64,000 nt of DNA from Amycolatopsis lurida (GCF_900105055.1 NZ_FNTA01000004.1:4247501-4311500), one strand, 5' to 3'; positions 1 through 8,245 are shown, numbered from the stretch's first letter. Program-made: numbers and translations. Notes: generated by a model from the letters alone, not told the origin.

Positions 1-13
1 TCCTGGGCTAAGC

Positions 14-63
14 GGGTCGTGAGTGGTAAGTGTCGTTAGAACGACACTTACCACTCACGACCC
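14..63. repeat. Perfect 50-bp palindrome, copy 1 of a hairpin family
   Basis: Two 24-bp arms meet at a 2-nt centre (positions 38-39). The outer arm is GTCGTGAGTG preceded by GG, then four variable bases (GTAA), then GTGTCGTT. The same architecture recurs at 54996-55049 with TTTT in the variable block and AAAA opposite. It lies just downstream of the minus-strand siderophore-binding gene. Probably a transcription terminator or a dispersed REP-like element. Confidence 0.8.
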
Positions 64-100
64 ACCCAGCCCACGCGGTACCGCCGCCTTCGCTCCTGAA

Positions 101-1099
101 CTAGGCGAACTTGTTCAGCGCCGCGGTCAGTTCCGTCAGCTGCGGCGTGAAGCGTTGGTACGAGAACGGTGTCTCGTTGTTCCAGGGGATCAGCTTCCCG
201 GCCTTCACCGCGGGCAGCTGGGCCCAGGTCGGCACGCCGCCGAGGCCGTCCGGGCCGAGCGAGAGCGAACCGCCGCGGTTGTCGTACATGATCACGTCGG
301 CGGTGTACTTGCCGATGTTCTCCCAGCTGATCTGCTGGTAATAACCGCCCTGGCTCGGGTCCGGCGCCTCGGGGAGGACGAAGTTCATCCCCTTGTTCTG
401 ATAGTGCCTCGAGGTCGCGAACGACGGCGGGTTCGCGATGTAGACGGTGTCCTTCTGCGCGGAGATCAGGAGGACCTTCAGTGCGGAGGCCTTCTTGATC
501 GCGTCACCGAGCGCGGCGTCGGCCTTCTCGTACTCGGCCTTCGCAGCCTTGATCGCCGGGGTTTCCGTGTCGGCTCCGAGCGCCTTCGCCAGCGCGATGA
601 ACTTCGCGATTCCCTCCGGCATCGCGAGCCCCTGCAGCCGGACGCCGACGCTCGGCGCGGCCTTGTCGATCTTCTCCGTCTGCGTGTCCGGGATGTACCA
701 CATCTGGTCCTTCAGGTACATCACGCTGACCAGCAGCTGCGGGTTCAGCGAGACGAACTTGTCGAAGTTGAACTCGTTGTAGACGTTCCCGAGCGACGTC
801 ACCGCGTTCAGGTCGACGCCGCCCGCCTGCGGATCCGGTTTGCCGTCGGCGAACTTCGACGGGCCGAAGATCCCGATCGACTTCACGCCGAGGTCCCACA
901 GCGCCGCCGCGGCGGTCACCTGCGCGACGATCCGGGTCGGCCGCTCGCCTTCGAGTTTGCGGCCGCGGTCGTCGGTGAACGACCAGGTCGCGCCCGCTCC
1001 CTGCGTGGGGGCCTCTTCCTGGTAACCGCAGGCGGTCAGGAGGCCGGTGGCGCCGAGCGCCGCGGTGCCGGCGAGGAAGCCGCGTCGAGAGAGGTGCAT
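101..1099 (-). CDS. Iron-siderophore ABC transporter substrate-binding lipoprotein
   Basis: A 332-residue periplasmic-binding protein of the FecB/FepB type that should capture ferric siderophore outside the membrane and hand it to the permeases encoded divergently at 1158-3199. The N-terminus has a twin-arginine motif (SRRGFL) and then a lipobox (LLTAC) around residue 24, so it is probably Tat-exported and lipid-anchored. The body begins with the typical GRKLEGERPTRIVA strand and ends in a helical C-lobe. An iron box lies in the short divergent intergenic region, so iron repression is expected. The ligand cannot be told from sequence. Family assignment is firm. Confidence 0.9.
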   Translation of the reverse strand: MHLSRRGFLAGTAALGATGLLTACGYQEEAPTQGAGATWSFTDDRGRKLEGERPTRIVAQVTAAAALWDLGVKSIGIFGPSKFADGKPDPQAGGVDLNAVTSLGNVYNEFNFDKFVSLNPQLLVSVMYLKDQMWYIPDTQTEKIDKAAPSVGVRLQGLAMPEGIAKFIALAKALGADTETPAIKAAKAEYEKADAALGDAIKKASALKVLLISAQKDTVYIANPPSFATSRHYQNKGMNFVLPEAPDPSQGGYYQQISWENIGKYTADVIMYDNRGGSLSLGPDGLGGVPTWAQLPAVKAGKLIPWNNETPFSYQRFTPQLTELTAALNKFA

Positions 1100-1136
1100 G
1101 GAGGATCTTCTTTCACCGAGGGACCGAAGTTCGGCG

Positions 1137-1155
1137 TTAGGCTAGCCTTCCCTTA
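1137..1155. promoter_or_regulatory. IdeR/DmdR-type iron box
   Basis: TTAGGCTAGCCTTCCCTTA matches the known actinobacterial IdeR/DmdR consensus (TTAGGTTAGGCTAACCTAA) at 14 of 19 positions by eye. It lies between the binding-protein gene and the permease genes, ending 2 bases before the GTG start at 1158. It is expected to repress one or both directions when iron is plentiful. Confidence 0.75.
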
Positions 1156-1157
1156 TC

Positions 1158-2198
1158 GTGAACGCCATGGTCCAGGTCACGGAGCGCGTCAGATCACCGA
1201 GGACCAGTGTTTCCGTGCGAACGCTGGTCCTGACGGGCTCGCTCGTAGCGCTCGCCGCGGTCATCCTGCTGTCGATCGGCTTCGGCTCGAACCGCCTTTC
1301 CCTCGGCGAAGTCCTGCACGCGCTCTTCGCCTACGACGGCGGCTACACCGACGTCGTCGTCCGCGACGATCGCCTGCCTCGCACAGTGCTCGGCGTCCTG
1401 GTCGGGATGGCGCTCGCGCTGGCGGGCTCGCTCATGCAGGCGATCACCCGCAACCCGGTCGCGGAACCCGGCCTGCTCGGCATCAACCACGGCGCCGCCG
1501 TCGCGATCGTGCTCGGCTCCGCGGTGTTCTCGGTGACTTCGCCCGGCGAGTACGTCTGGTTCGCCTTCGCCGGGGCACTCGCGGGAACCGCGCTGGTCTC
1601 GGTGATCGGCGGGACGCGCGGCGCCACGAGCCCGCTGCGGCTGGTGCTGGCCGGCGTCGCCGTCCAGGCGGTGTTCGTCGGGATCAACCAGGGCATGCAG
1701 ATGGTCGACACACACAATCTGCAGGCGATGCGGTTCTGGCTGGTCGGCTCGCTGGTCAACCGGAACGCCGACCAGCTGACCGTGCTGCTGCCGTTCTTCG
1801 TGGCGGGGGTGGTCATCGCGATCGTGCTGGCCCGGGCGCTGAACGCGCTGGCGCTGGGTGAGGACACCGCCCGCGGACTCGGCGCGAATCCGGCGCTCGT
1901 CCGCGCCGCCGGGATGGTCGCCGTCGGGTTGCTTTCGGCGTCGGCGACCGCGGCCTGCGGGCCGATCGCCTTCGTCGGCCTGATGATCCCGCACGTCGTC
2001 CGGACGCTGATCGGCCAGGACGAGCGCTGGGTGATGGTGCTCTCGGCGCTGCTCGGACCGGTACTGCTGCTCGGCTGCGACGTCCTCGGTCGTTTGCTCG
2101 GCTCACCAGGGGAGATCCAGGTCGGCGTGATGACCGACGTCGTCGGCGGGATCGCGTTCGTGATCGTGGCACGCCGGCTCAAGGCGGTGCGCCGATGA
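1158..2198 (+). CDS. FecCD-family siderophore ABC permease (first subunit)
   Basis: A 346-residue polytopic membrane protein of the FecCD/BtuC family, with the hallmark stretch GSLMQAITRNPVAEPGLLG and a C-terminal GLMIPHVVR motif. About nine to ten hydrophobic segments are visible after a cytosolic N-terminus of about 20 residues. It would pair with the next gene as the channel for ferric siderophore. The start is GTG at 1158, or ATG at 1167; both lie directly after the iron box, so the transcript may be leaderless or the true start may be slightly downstream. The stop overlaps the next ATG by 4 bases (ATGA), so the two are translationally coupled. Confidence 0.92.
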   Translation: MNAMVQVTERVRSPRTSVSVRTLVLTGSLVALAAVILLSIGFGSNRLSLGEVLHALFAYDGGYTDVVVRDDRLPRTVLGVLVGMALALAGSLMQAITRNPVAEPGLLGINHGAAVAIVLGSAVFSVTSPGEYVWFAFAGALAGTALVSVIGGTRGATSPLRLVLAGVAVQAVFVGINQGMQMVDTHNLQAMRFWLVGSLVNRNADQLTVLLPFFVAGVVIAIVLARALNALALGEDTARGLGANPALVRAAGMVAVGLLSASATAACGPIAFVGLMIPHVVRTLIGQDERWVMVLSALLGPVLLLGCDVLGRLLGSPGEIQVGVMTDVVGGIAFVIVARRLKAVRR

Positions 2199-3199
2199 CC
2201 TCGCTCGTGCGTCGCGAGTCCCGTTTGGACAGACGATCGCTGATCGTCATCGCCGCGCTGGCCTCGGTGGTCCTGGCGCTCGTCGTGCTTTCGGTCGGCA
2301 CGGGCGACTACGAGATGAGCCCCGGCGAAGTGCTCGCGACCCTGGCCGGCCAAGGGACGAAGGCGCAGTACCTGGTCGTCATGGGACGGCTTCCGCGGGT
2401 GCTGGTCGCGATCCTCGTCGGCGCCGCACTCGCGCTGGCCGGGGCGATCTTCCAGACGATCACCCGTAATCCGCTCGGCAGCCCGGACATCATCGGCTTC
2501 ACCACCGGTTCGGCGACCGGCGGAATCGCGGCCCTGCTGCTCTTCGGCTCCGGCCCTGGCCTCGTCTCGCTCGGTGCGCTGGCAGGCGGCTTGCTGACCG
2601 CGCTGGTCGTGATGGCGTTGTGCGCACCGCACGGCCTGTTGAGTTCGCGGCTGGTGCTGCTCGGGATCGCCGTCAGCGCGGTGCTGGTCGGGGTGAACTC
2701 GTACCTGCTGGTGAAGGCGAACCTCGAAGCCGCCGCGCAGGCTGTCGGCTGGCTGATCGGTGACCTCTCCGGCCGCGACTGGAGTTACTTCGTGCCGCTG
2801 GCGATCGGGATGGCGGTGTTCGCCCCGATCGTCTTCGCGAACGGCCGCGCGCTGCGCATGCTGGAGATGGGCGACGACACCGCCACCGGTATCGGCGTCG
2901 ACGTGCACCGGGTGCGGCTGACCCTGGTGCTGGTCGCGGTCGCGCTGGTCGCCGCCGCCACCGCGGCGACCGGGCCGCTCCCGTTCATCGCGCTCGCGGC
3001 GCCTCAGCTGGCGCGCCGGATGACGCGTCTGCCGGGGCCCAACCTGGCGGCGTCGGCCTTCGTCGGGGCGACGCTGGTCGTCGCGGCGGACTACCTCGGC
3101 CAGCGTCTGCTGGAGTTTTCGCTGCTGCCCGCGGGTGTCGTCGCGGCGGCGCTCGGCGGCGCGTACCTGCTCTGGCTGTTGCTCCGGCGACGCGCCTAG
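2195..3199 (+). CDS. FecCD-family siderophore ABC permease (second subunit)
   Basis: A 334-residue FecCD-type permease with the family motif GAIFQTITRNPLGSPDIIG and hydrophobic helices throughout. It is coupled to the preceding permease by a 4-base overlap and is its likely heterodimer partner. No ATP-binding subunit follows: the next gene is convergent on the minus strand and its stop codon shares bases with this one. The ATPase must therefore be encoded elsewhere and may be shared with other siderophore systems. Confidence 0.92.
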   Translation: MTSLVRRESRLDRRSLIVIAALASVVLALVVLSVGTGDYEMSPGEVLATLAGQGTKAQYLVVMGRLPRVLVAILVGAALALAGAIFQTITRNPLGSPDIIGFTTGSATGGIAALLLFGSGPGLVSLGALAGGLLTALVVMALCAPHGLLSSRLVLLGIAVSAVLVGVNSYLLVKANLEAAAQAVGWLIGDLSGRDWSYFVPLAIGMAVFAPIVFANGRALRMLEMGDDTATGIGVDVHRVRLTLVLVAVALVAAATAATGPLPFIALAAPQLARRMTRLPGPNLAASAFVGATLVVAADYLGQRLLEFSLLPAGVVAAALGGAYLLWLLLRRRA

Positions 3200-4038
3200 G
3201 TCAGCCGGGTCAGCTGCACCGAGACGTCCAAAGTGGACTGGCCGCCACCGGTGAAGATGCCCTTGAGCGGCGGCACGTCGGCGTAGTCGCGGCCGTACGC
3301 GACCCAGACGTGCCGCGGCCCGACCGGGATCGCGTTCGTCGGGTCGTAGGCCCACCAGCCGCCGGTCCAGACGTCGACCCAGGCGTGGCTTTCGCCTTCG
3401 ACCGTCTCGCCCAGCTTCGCCTCCGGTTTCGTGTGCAGGTACCCGGAGACGTACCGCGCCGGGACGCCGATCGCGCGCAGCATCACCAGCGTGACATGCG
3501 CGAAGTCCTGGCAGACCCCCTCCCGCGCACGCCACGCGTCGGTCGCCGTGCTGTGCACGCCGGTCGTCCCAGGCTGGTACTTGAGCTGCTCGTTGACCCA
3601 TTCGCAGACCGCGAGCACGGCCTCCGCCGGCTCGAGCCCCTTCCGCAGCTCGCGCGCGACCTTCGTCAGCTCCGGGTCGCGGGGCGTGTACGGCGTCGGC
3701 GTCAGGTACTCGGTCCGGTGATCGACGACGGTGTCACTCCGCAGGTCCTTCCACGTCGCCGAGCGGACCGGCTCGCCTTCGTCGGCGGTCTCGACCACCG
3801 ACGTCGCGAGCACGGTGAACTCGGTGTGCGGCGCGTGAAGGTCGAACGAGGTCACGACGGTGCCCCAGTAATCCGTGTACCGATAGGCACGGGTCGCGGG
3901 CGTCGTCTCGACGCGGTTGACGACGGTGGTCTGCCGCCGGTCGGAGCGCGGGGTCAGCCGCGCCTCGTTGTACGACTGCGTGGCCGGCGTCGCGTACCGG
4001 TACCCGGTCCGGTGGGCCACCCGAAGCTGCCAGGTCAC
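3196..4038 (-). CDS. Transglutaminase-like cysteine protease-fold protein
   Basis: About 280 residues. An N-terminal bacterial transglutaminase-N type beta domain (LRVAHRTGYRY) is followed by a transglutaminase core with a complete triad: Cys in GVCQDFAH, His in ESHAWVDVW and Asp in AYDPTNA. GTG at 4038 is chosen because it overlaps the stop of the alpha-E gene by 4 bases (GTGA); an open frame runs upstream to 4071. This is the third gene of a minus-strand operon with the alpha-E and circularly permuted ATP-grasp proteins. That association is conserved in bacteria and has been proposed to make or process a peptide or amide-linked product. The substrate is unknown. Confidence 0.88.
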   Translation of the reverse strand: MTWQLRVAHRTGYRYATPATQSYNEARLTPRSDRRQTTVVNRVETTPATRAYRYTDYWGTVVTSFDLHAPHTEFTVLATSVVETADEGEPVRSATWKDLRSDTVVDHRTEYLTPTPYTPRDPELTKVARELRKGLEPAEAVLAVCEWVNEQLKYQPGTTGVHSTATDAWRAREGVCQDFAHVTLVMLRAIGVPARYVSGYLHTKPEAKLGETVEGESHAWVDVWTGGWWAYDPTNAIPVGPRHVWVAYGRDYADVPPLKGIFTGGGQSTLDVSVQLTRLT

Positions 4039-4982
4039 AGCGAAACCTCCGCACCACTCCAGGCCACCCAAGGCGACGAATGGAAGTACTGCACCGAAAC
4101 CGCGTCGCCGATGTCCTTGATCGAAGTCTGCAGGGCGCCGAGCCGTTTCGGCAGGTCCTCCAGCAGATCAGACGGCCGCAGGAACTCCAGCTCACTGCGC
4201 GCGCGGCCCAGCTGCCGCAGCGCCTCGGACTTCTCGTTGGCCCGCGAGTTGACGCCGGGGTCCAGCCGCTCCAGGCACTCCTCCGCCTGCCGCAGCGCGT
4301 GGAACACCGAACGCGGGAAGAGCGTGTCCCGCAACAGGAACTGTACGACGCGGCCGGCGTCGAGCGCGCCGCGATAGGTCCGCAGGTAGGTGTCCTGCGC
4401 GCCCGCCGAACGGAGCACCGTGATCCAGCCGGGTGACGACGCGCTGTCCTGGACCCGTGAGAGCAGCAGCCGCACCACCATGTCCGCGCGTTCGACCGAC
4501 CGGCCGAGCACCATGAACAGCCAGCCGTCGTCGCGGCTCATCGTCGAATCCGCGAGCCCGGCGAACATCGCCGCCCGTTCCTCCACAAAGGACAGGAAGG
4601 CGTGCGGACCGGCGCGGCGCGCGTACCGCTGCCGGTCCGGCACCGCGTTCCAGGTCGCGTTCAGGCATTCCCACAGCTCGGTCGAAACGACCTCGCGGGC
4701 GCCGCGGGTGTTCTCGCGGGCGGAGTTGATCGAACCGACGATCGACGCGGGATTGTCCTTGGCGTAGGCGACCAGTTCGGTCAGCTTCCACACGTCGAGC
4801 GAGTCCATGCCCTCCGGTGAGATGCCGAGGACGGCGAGCAGCTGGCGGCTCGCGTGGTCCGGGTCGACGCTCGCGTCTTCGAGCAGCTGGTGCACGGAGA
4901 CGTTGAGGATCCGGGAGGTGTCATCGGCGCGTTCGACGTACCGGCCGATCCAGTACAGCGATTCCGCGTTGCGGGCGAGCAC
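4035..4982 (-). CDS. Alpha-E domain protein (DUF403)
   Basis: A 315-residue all-helical protein beginning MLARNAESLYWIGRYVERAD, the signature opening of the alpha-E family. It lies between the ATP-grasp gene (11-bp gap) and the transglutaminase gene (4-bp overlap). Family members accompany circularly permuted ATP-grasp ligases and transglutaminase-like proteins, but their biochemical role is not established. Conserved acidic and arginine residues (ERADDTSR, SVERAD) suggest a catalytic or binding helix bundle. Cytoplasmic, with no signal peptide. Confidence 0.9.
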   Translation of the reverse strand: MLARNAESLYWIGRYVERADDTSRILNVSVHQLLEDASVDPDHASRQLLAVLGISPEGMDSLDVWKLTELVAYAKDNPASIVGSINSARENTRGAREVVSTELWECLNATWNAVPDRQRYARRAGPHAFLSFVEERAAMFAGLADSTMSRDDGWLFMVLGRSVERADMVVRLLLSRVQDSASSPGWITVLRSAGAQDTYLRTYRGALDAGRVVQFLLRDTLFPRSVFHALRQAEECLERLDPGVNSRANEKSEALRQLGRARSELEFLRPSDLLEDLPKRLGALQTSIKDIGDAVSVQYFHSSPWVAWSGAEVSL

Positions 4983-4993
4983 ATCAACCTCCC

Positions 4994-6655
4994 TTATGCC
5001 TGTTGCTGCTGCTGTTGCTGGGTGGTGGTCAGCTCGGGGCCCTGTTCGGCGACCAGACCGTCCACTTGGGACAGGGCGCCGAGCGCGGGCCGTTCCAGTT
5101 CCCGCTCCGCCGTCGAGGACCGCGTCGCCAGTACCCAGGTGTCCTTGGAACCGCCGCCCTGCGACGAGTTGACCACCAGGCTGCCCTCCGGGAGCGCGAC
5201 CCTGGTCAGCCCGCCCGGCAGCACGAAGATCTCCTTGCCGTCGTTGACCGCGAACGGGCGGAGGTCGACGTGCCGCGGCGCCAGCCGATCGTCTACTTTG
5301 GACGGAACAGTGGACAGCTGGACCACCGGCTGCGCGATCCAGCCGCGTTTGTGCGCCCGGACCTTACGTTTGAGCGCGGTCAGCTCCGCCTGCGTCGCGT
5401 CCGGGCCGAACACGATGCCGTAGCCGCCGGAGCCTTCGACCGGTTTGATCACCAGCTCGTCCATATGCCGCATGACGTGGTCGAACTCGTCCGGCAGCCA
5501 GCACCGGAAGGTGTCCACGTTGGGCAGCAGCGGCTTTTCGTTGAGGTAGTACTTCACCATCTCGGGCACGTAGGTGTAGACGAGCTTGTCGTCGCCGACG
5601 CCGTTGCCGACCGCGTTCGCGATCACCACGTTGCCCGCGCGCGCCGCGTTCAGGACCCCGGCCACGCCGAGCACGGAATCCGGCCGGTAGTGCACCGGAT
5701 CGAGGAACTCGTCGTCGATCCGCCGGTAGATGACGTCGACCTGCCGTTCGCCCTCGGTGGTGCGCAGGTAGACGACGTTGTCACGGCAGAACATGTCGCG
5801 GCCTTCGACCAGTTCGACCCCCATCAGCCGGGCCAGCAGCGAATGCTCGAAGTAGGCGGAGTTGTGCACGCCGGGGGTGAGCACGACGACCATCGGGTCG
5901 GCGACGTTCGCCGCGGCCGCCGCCCGCAGCGCGCGCAGCAGATGCGAGGCGTAATCGCCGACCGGGCGGACCCGGTGCTGGGCGAACAGGTCCGGGAACA
6001 CGCGCGCCATCGTGCGGCGGTTCTCCATCACGTACGACACGCCGGACGGGTTGCGGAGATTGTCCTCCAGCACCCGGAAGGTGCCCTCTTCGTCCCGTAC
6101 CAGGTCCACACCGGACACATGGATGCGGACGCCGTTGGGCGGGTTGATCCCGAACGCCTCGCGCTGGAAATGCTCACACGAGGTGATCAGCCGTCGCGGG
6201 AGCACGCCGTCGCGCAGGATCTGCCGGTCGCCGTACACATCGGCGAGGAACGCTTCGAGCGCGCGAACCCGTTGCGCCACACCGCGTTCGAGTTTGCTCC
6301 ATTCGGCGGAGGTGATCACGCGCGGCACCAGGTCGAGCGGGAACGGGCGTTCCTGGCCGGACAGCGAGAACGTGATGCCCTGGTCCACCATGGCCCGGTC
6401 GATCGCCGCCGACCGGGACGAGAGGTCGGCCGACGTCAGCGCGGAGATCGATTCGTACAGCGCCCGGTACGGCTGGCGGACCGTGCCGTCGGCCATGAAC
6501 ATCTCGTCGTACGCGCCCGCGTGCGGCCGGGACGGCGAGAGATAGCCGTCGAACTGCGCCCCGGGTTTCGCCGCGCGCCGAGCCGACGTCGTCGTCCGGG
6601 GGCGGCGGCCCGCAGGTGGGAGCCGCGGCGCCGAGTTGTTGTTCATGGGGGCCAT
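4994..6655 (-). CDS. Circularly permuted ATP-grasp type 2 protein
   Basis: A 553-residue protein of the circularly permuted ATP-grasp family (DUF404/DUF407 region), recognisable from GQERPFPLDLVPR, VSGVDLVRDEEG, LEDNLRNPSGVSYV and the glycine-rich KPVEGSGGYG nucleotide-binding segment. These enzymes are predicted to form carboxylate-amine bonds using ATP. It is the first gene of the operon with the alpha-E and transglutaminase-like genes. The N-terminal 25 residues are basic and Pro/Arg rich, and the protein ends in a run of seven glutamines encoded by mixed CAG/CAA codons, a low-complexity tail. ATG at 6646 is a possible alternative start. Confidence 0.9.
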   Translation of the reverse strand: MAPMNNNSAPRLPPAGRRPRTTTSARRAAKPGAQFDGYLSPSRPHAGAYDEMFMADGTVRQPYRALYESISALTSADLSSRSAAIDRAMVDQGITFSLSGQERPFPLDLVPRVITSAEWSKLERGVAQRVRALEAFLADVYGDRQILRDGVLPRRLITSCEHFQREAFGINPPNGVRIHVSGVDLVRDEEGTFRVLEDNLRNPSGVSYVMENRRTMARVFPDLFAQHRVRPVGDYASHLLRALRAAAAANVADPMVVVLTPGVHNSAYFEHSLLARLMGVELVEGRDMFCRDNVVYLRTTEGERQVDVIYRRIDDEFLDPVHYRPDSVLGVAGVLNAARAGNVVIANAVGNGVGDDKLVYTYVPEMVKYYLNEKPLLPNVDTFRCWLPDEFDHVMRHMDELVIKPVEGSGGYGIVFGPDATQAELTALKRKVRAHKRGWIAQPVVQLSTVPSKVDDRLAPRHVDLRPFAVNDGKEIFVLPGGLTRVALPEGSLVVNSSQGGGSKDTWVLATRSSTAERELERPALGALSQVDGLVAEQGPELTTTQQQQQQQA

Positions 6656-6855
6656 CGTGACCCATGGACCCCGTCCGGCGCGAGGTCCCGGGGTTGGCTT
6701 GGTGGACTGATCAACCTGATGCTAACCTCCGCGGACGTATTCAAACCTGACTGGGGAAGGTTGGATTCTGTTTGGCGTTTCGCCATGTCATAACTCGCGC
6801 ATTATCTGCTGGATAAGCAGACTCTGAATTTTACATGCAATTTTCAAGGGGAATT

Positions 6856-7143
6856 GTGAAGAATCTTGTGAAGACGTTCATCGTGGCCGGTGCCGCAGTG
6901 GCGGCGTTGGCTGTTCCGGGTGTCGCGATGGCTGCTCAGGACGGTGTCGCGGCGTCGTCGGCCAGTGCCGGCGTGGCGGATGTCAAGAGTCGCTGGTGCG
7001 GCCATAACTATAACAGCTGTGTCCGGGAGCGGAGCGAATTCGCCCGGTATTACAACGTTGGACCGCTCCAGTACTTTCCTGTCGACCCCAGTTGTGCGGG
7101 TATCTGCTACAACGGCTACGTGTTCGATTACTGGAACAAGTAA
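6856..7143 (+). CDS. Small secreted cysteine-containing protein, function unknown
   Basis: About 95 residues. GTG at 6856 is chosen because a strong ribosome site (AAGGGG) sits 4 bases upstream; an in-frame ATG at 6835 would swallow that site. The first 27 residues form a classical signal peptide (basic KNLVK, hydrophobic core, AMA-A cleavage site). The mature part is small and has four cysteines in two pairs (RWCGHNYNSC and PSCAGICYNG) with many Tyr, Asn and Arg, suggesting a disulfide-stabilised fold. Base composition is visibly less GC-rich than its neighbours. It stands alone, with a terminator right after it. I do not recognise the family; it could be an exported peptide effector or a cell-surface protein. 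Confidence 0.75.
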   Translation: MKNLVKTFIVAGAAVAALAVPGVAMAAQDGVAASSASAGVADVKSRWCGHNYNSCVRERSEFARYYNVGPLQYFPVDPSCAGICYNGYVFDYWNK

Positions 7144-7152
7144 TTAGTGCGG

Positions 7153-7182
7153 CGGTGGGGCGCTTCGGTGCCCCACCGTGTT
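7153..7182 (+). terminator. Hairpin terminator after the small secreted protein gene
   Basis: Arms CGGTGGGGC (7153-7161) and GCCCCACCG (7170-7178) with an 8-nt loop, followed by TGTTTC. It begins 10 bases after the stop codon. Confidence 0.7.
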
Positions 7183-7360
7183 TCATGTGCTGGGCCAGTC
7201 GAACCCCTGTCGGGACCCACGGGGACCGAGGTCGGCTCCACCCCCTCGTCGAGACGATCTTCGGTGGAAACGGCGCTGTAACGTCTCGGTGCTGTGCTTG
7301 CCGCCGGATGAGTGGCAATATGCGTGCTCTCGACACATGGGAACTACGAGGAGTGACGAC

Positions 7361-8170
7361 GTGGCTCGATTCAAAGCGCTCGCCCTGATCCCGGCGCTCG
7401 CCCTGGCCGCGGGTGCGCTGTCCGCGTGCGGCGAGGAAGGCGGAACCGCGGCCGGCGGCGTCCAGCTCGTCGCGTCCGGCAAGATCACCACCTGCACGCA
7501 CCTGCCCTACCAGCCCTTCCAGGTCAAGCAGGGTGACAAGATCGTCGGTTTCGACGTCGACCTGGTCGACCTGGTCGGCAAGAAGCTGGGTGTCGAGCAG
7601 AGCATCGTCGACATCGCCTTCGAAACCATCGAGTCCGGCGAAGCGATGAACACCGGACAGTGCGACCTCGCCGCCGCGGGTATGACGATCACCGACAAGC
7701 GCAAGGAGAAGTTCGACTTCTCCGACCCGTACTTCGAGGCGACCCAGGCGCTGCTGGTCAAGACCGGTTCGCCGATCAAGGACCTCTCGAACGTGGCGGG
7801 CAAGAAGATCGGTGTCCAGTCGGCCACCACCGGCGCCGACTACGCCAAGGAGAAGGCCGCCGGCGCCGAAATCGTCACCTTCGACGACCTCGCGCTGCTG
7901 GAGCAGGCCGTCAAGAACGGCACGGTCGACGCGGGCGTCAACGACAACGGCGTGCTCTACGACTTCGCGAAGACGAACCCGGACACGACGGTCGTCACCG
8001 AGTTCAAGACGAACGAGTTCTACGGCATCGGCGTGAAGAAGGGCAACAGCGCCCTCCTCGGCAAGATCAACGAGGTGCTCAAGGCCTCCGCGGCGGACGG
8101 CTCCTACGCGCAGATCTACCAGAAGTGGTTCGGCAAGGCGCCGACCTGGCAGCCGGGCGGTGCCGCCTAG
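7361..8170 (+). CDS. Amino acid ABC transporter substrate-binding lipoprotein
   Basis: About 269 residues. GTG at 7361 is chosen: it is preceded by GAGGAG at a good distance and gives a compact lipoprotein signal (FKALALIPALALAAGALSAC, Cys at about residue 20). The mature protein has the bacterial solute-binding family 3 fold: QPFQVKQGDKIVGFDVDLV near the N-terminus, then FDFSDPYFEATQALLV. This family binds polar or basic amino acids such as glutamine or glutamate. First gene of a three-gene import operon with the permease and ATPase that follow. A hairpin separates it from the permease gene, consistent with higher expression of the binding protein. Confidence 0.9.
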   Translation: MARFKALALIPALALAAGALSACGEEGGTAAGGVQLVASGKITTCTHLPYQPFQVKQGDKIVGFDVDLVDLVGKKLGVEQSIVDIAFETIESGEAMNTGQCDLAAAGMTITDKRKEKFDFSDPYFEATQALLVKTGSPIKDLSNVAGKKIGVQSATTGADYAKEKAAGAEIVTFDDLALLEQAVKNGTVDAGVNDNGVLYDFAKTNPDTTVVTEFKTNEFYGIGVKKGNSALLGKINEVLKASAADGSYAQIYQKWFGKAPTWQPGGAA

Positions 8171-8187
8171 CACTAGTTGAAGCCGCC

Positions 8188-8217
8188 CTGTGGCCGGTGC
8201 CCACGCACCGGCCACAG
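8188..8217 (+). terminator. Intra-operon hairpin between binding protein and permease genes
   Basis: A perfect 13-bp stem (CTGTGGCCGGTGC with its complement) and a 4-nt loop, with no T-run. It lies 17 bases after the binding-protein stop and 28 bases before the permease start. It may act as an mRNA-stabilising or partially terminating structure. Confidence 0.6.
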
Positions 8218-8245
8218 GCTTGTCGCCACCTGTTTGAGGAGAGAA

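Noticed and set aside
1158..3199. Considered BtuCD-type vitamin B12 import
   Set aside because: The permease family overlaps, but the IdeR-type box and the FecB-type binding protein favour iron siderophore.
4994..5030. CAG/CAA run as a simple-sequence expansion
   Set aside because: Only seven mixed codons at the protein's end; noted as a tail but not evidence of repeat expansion.
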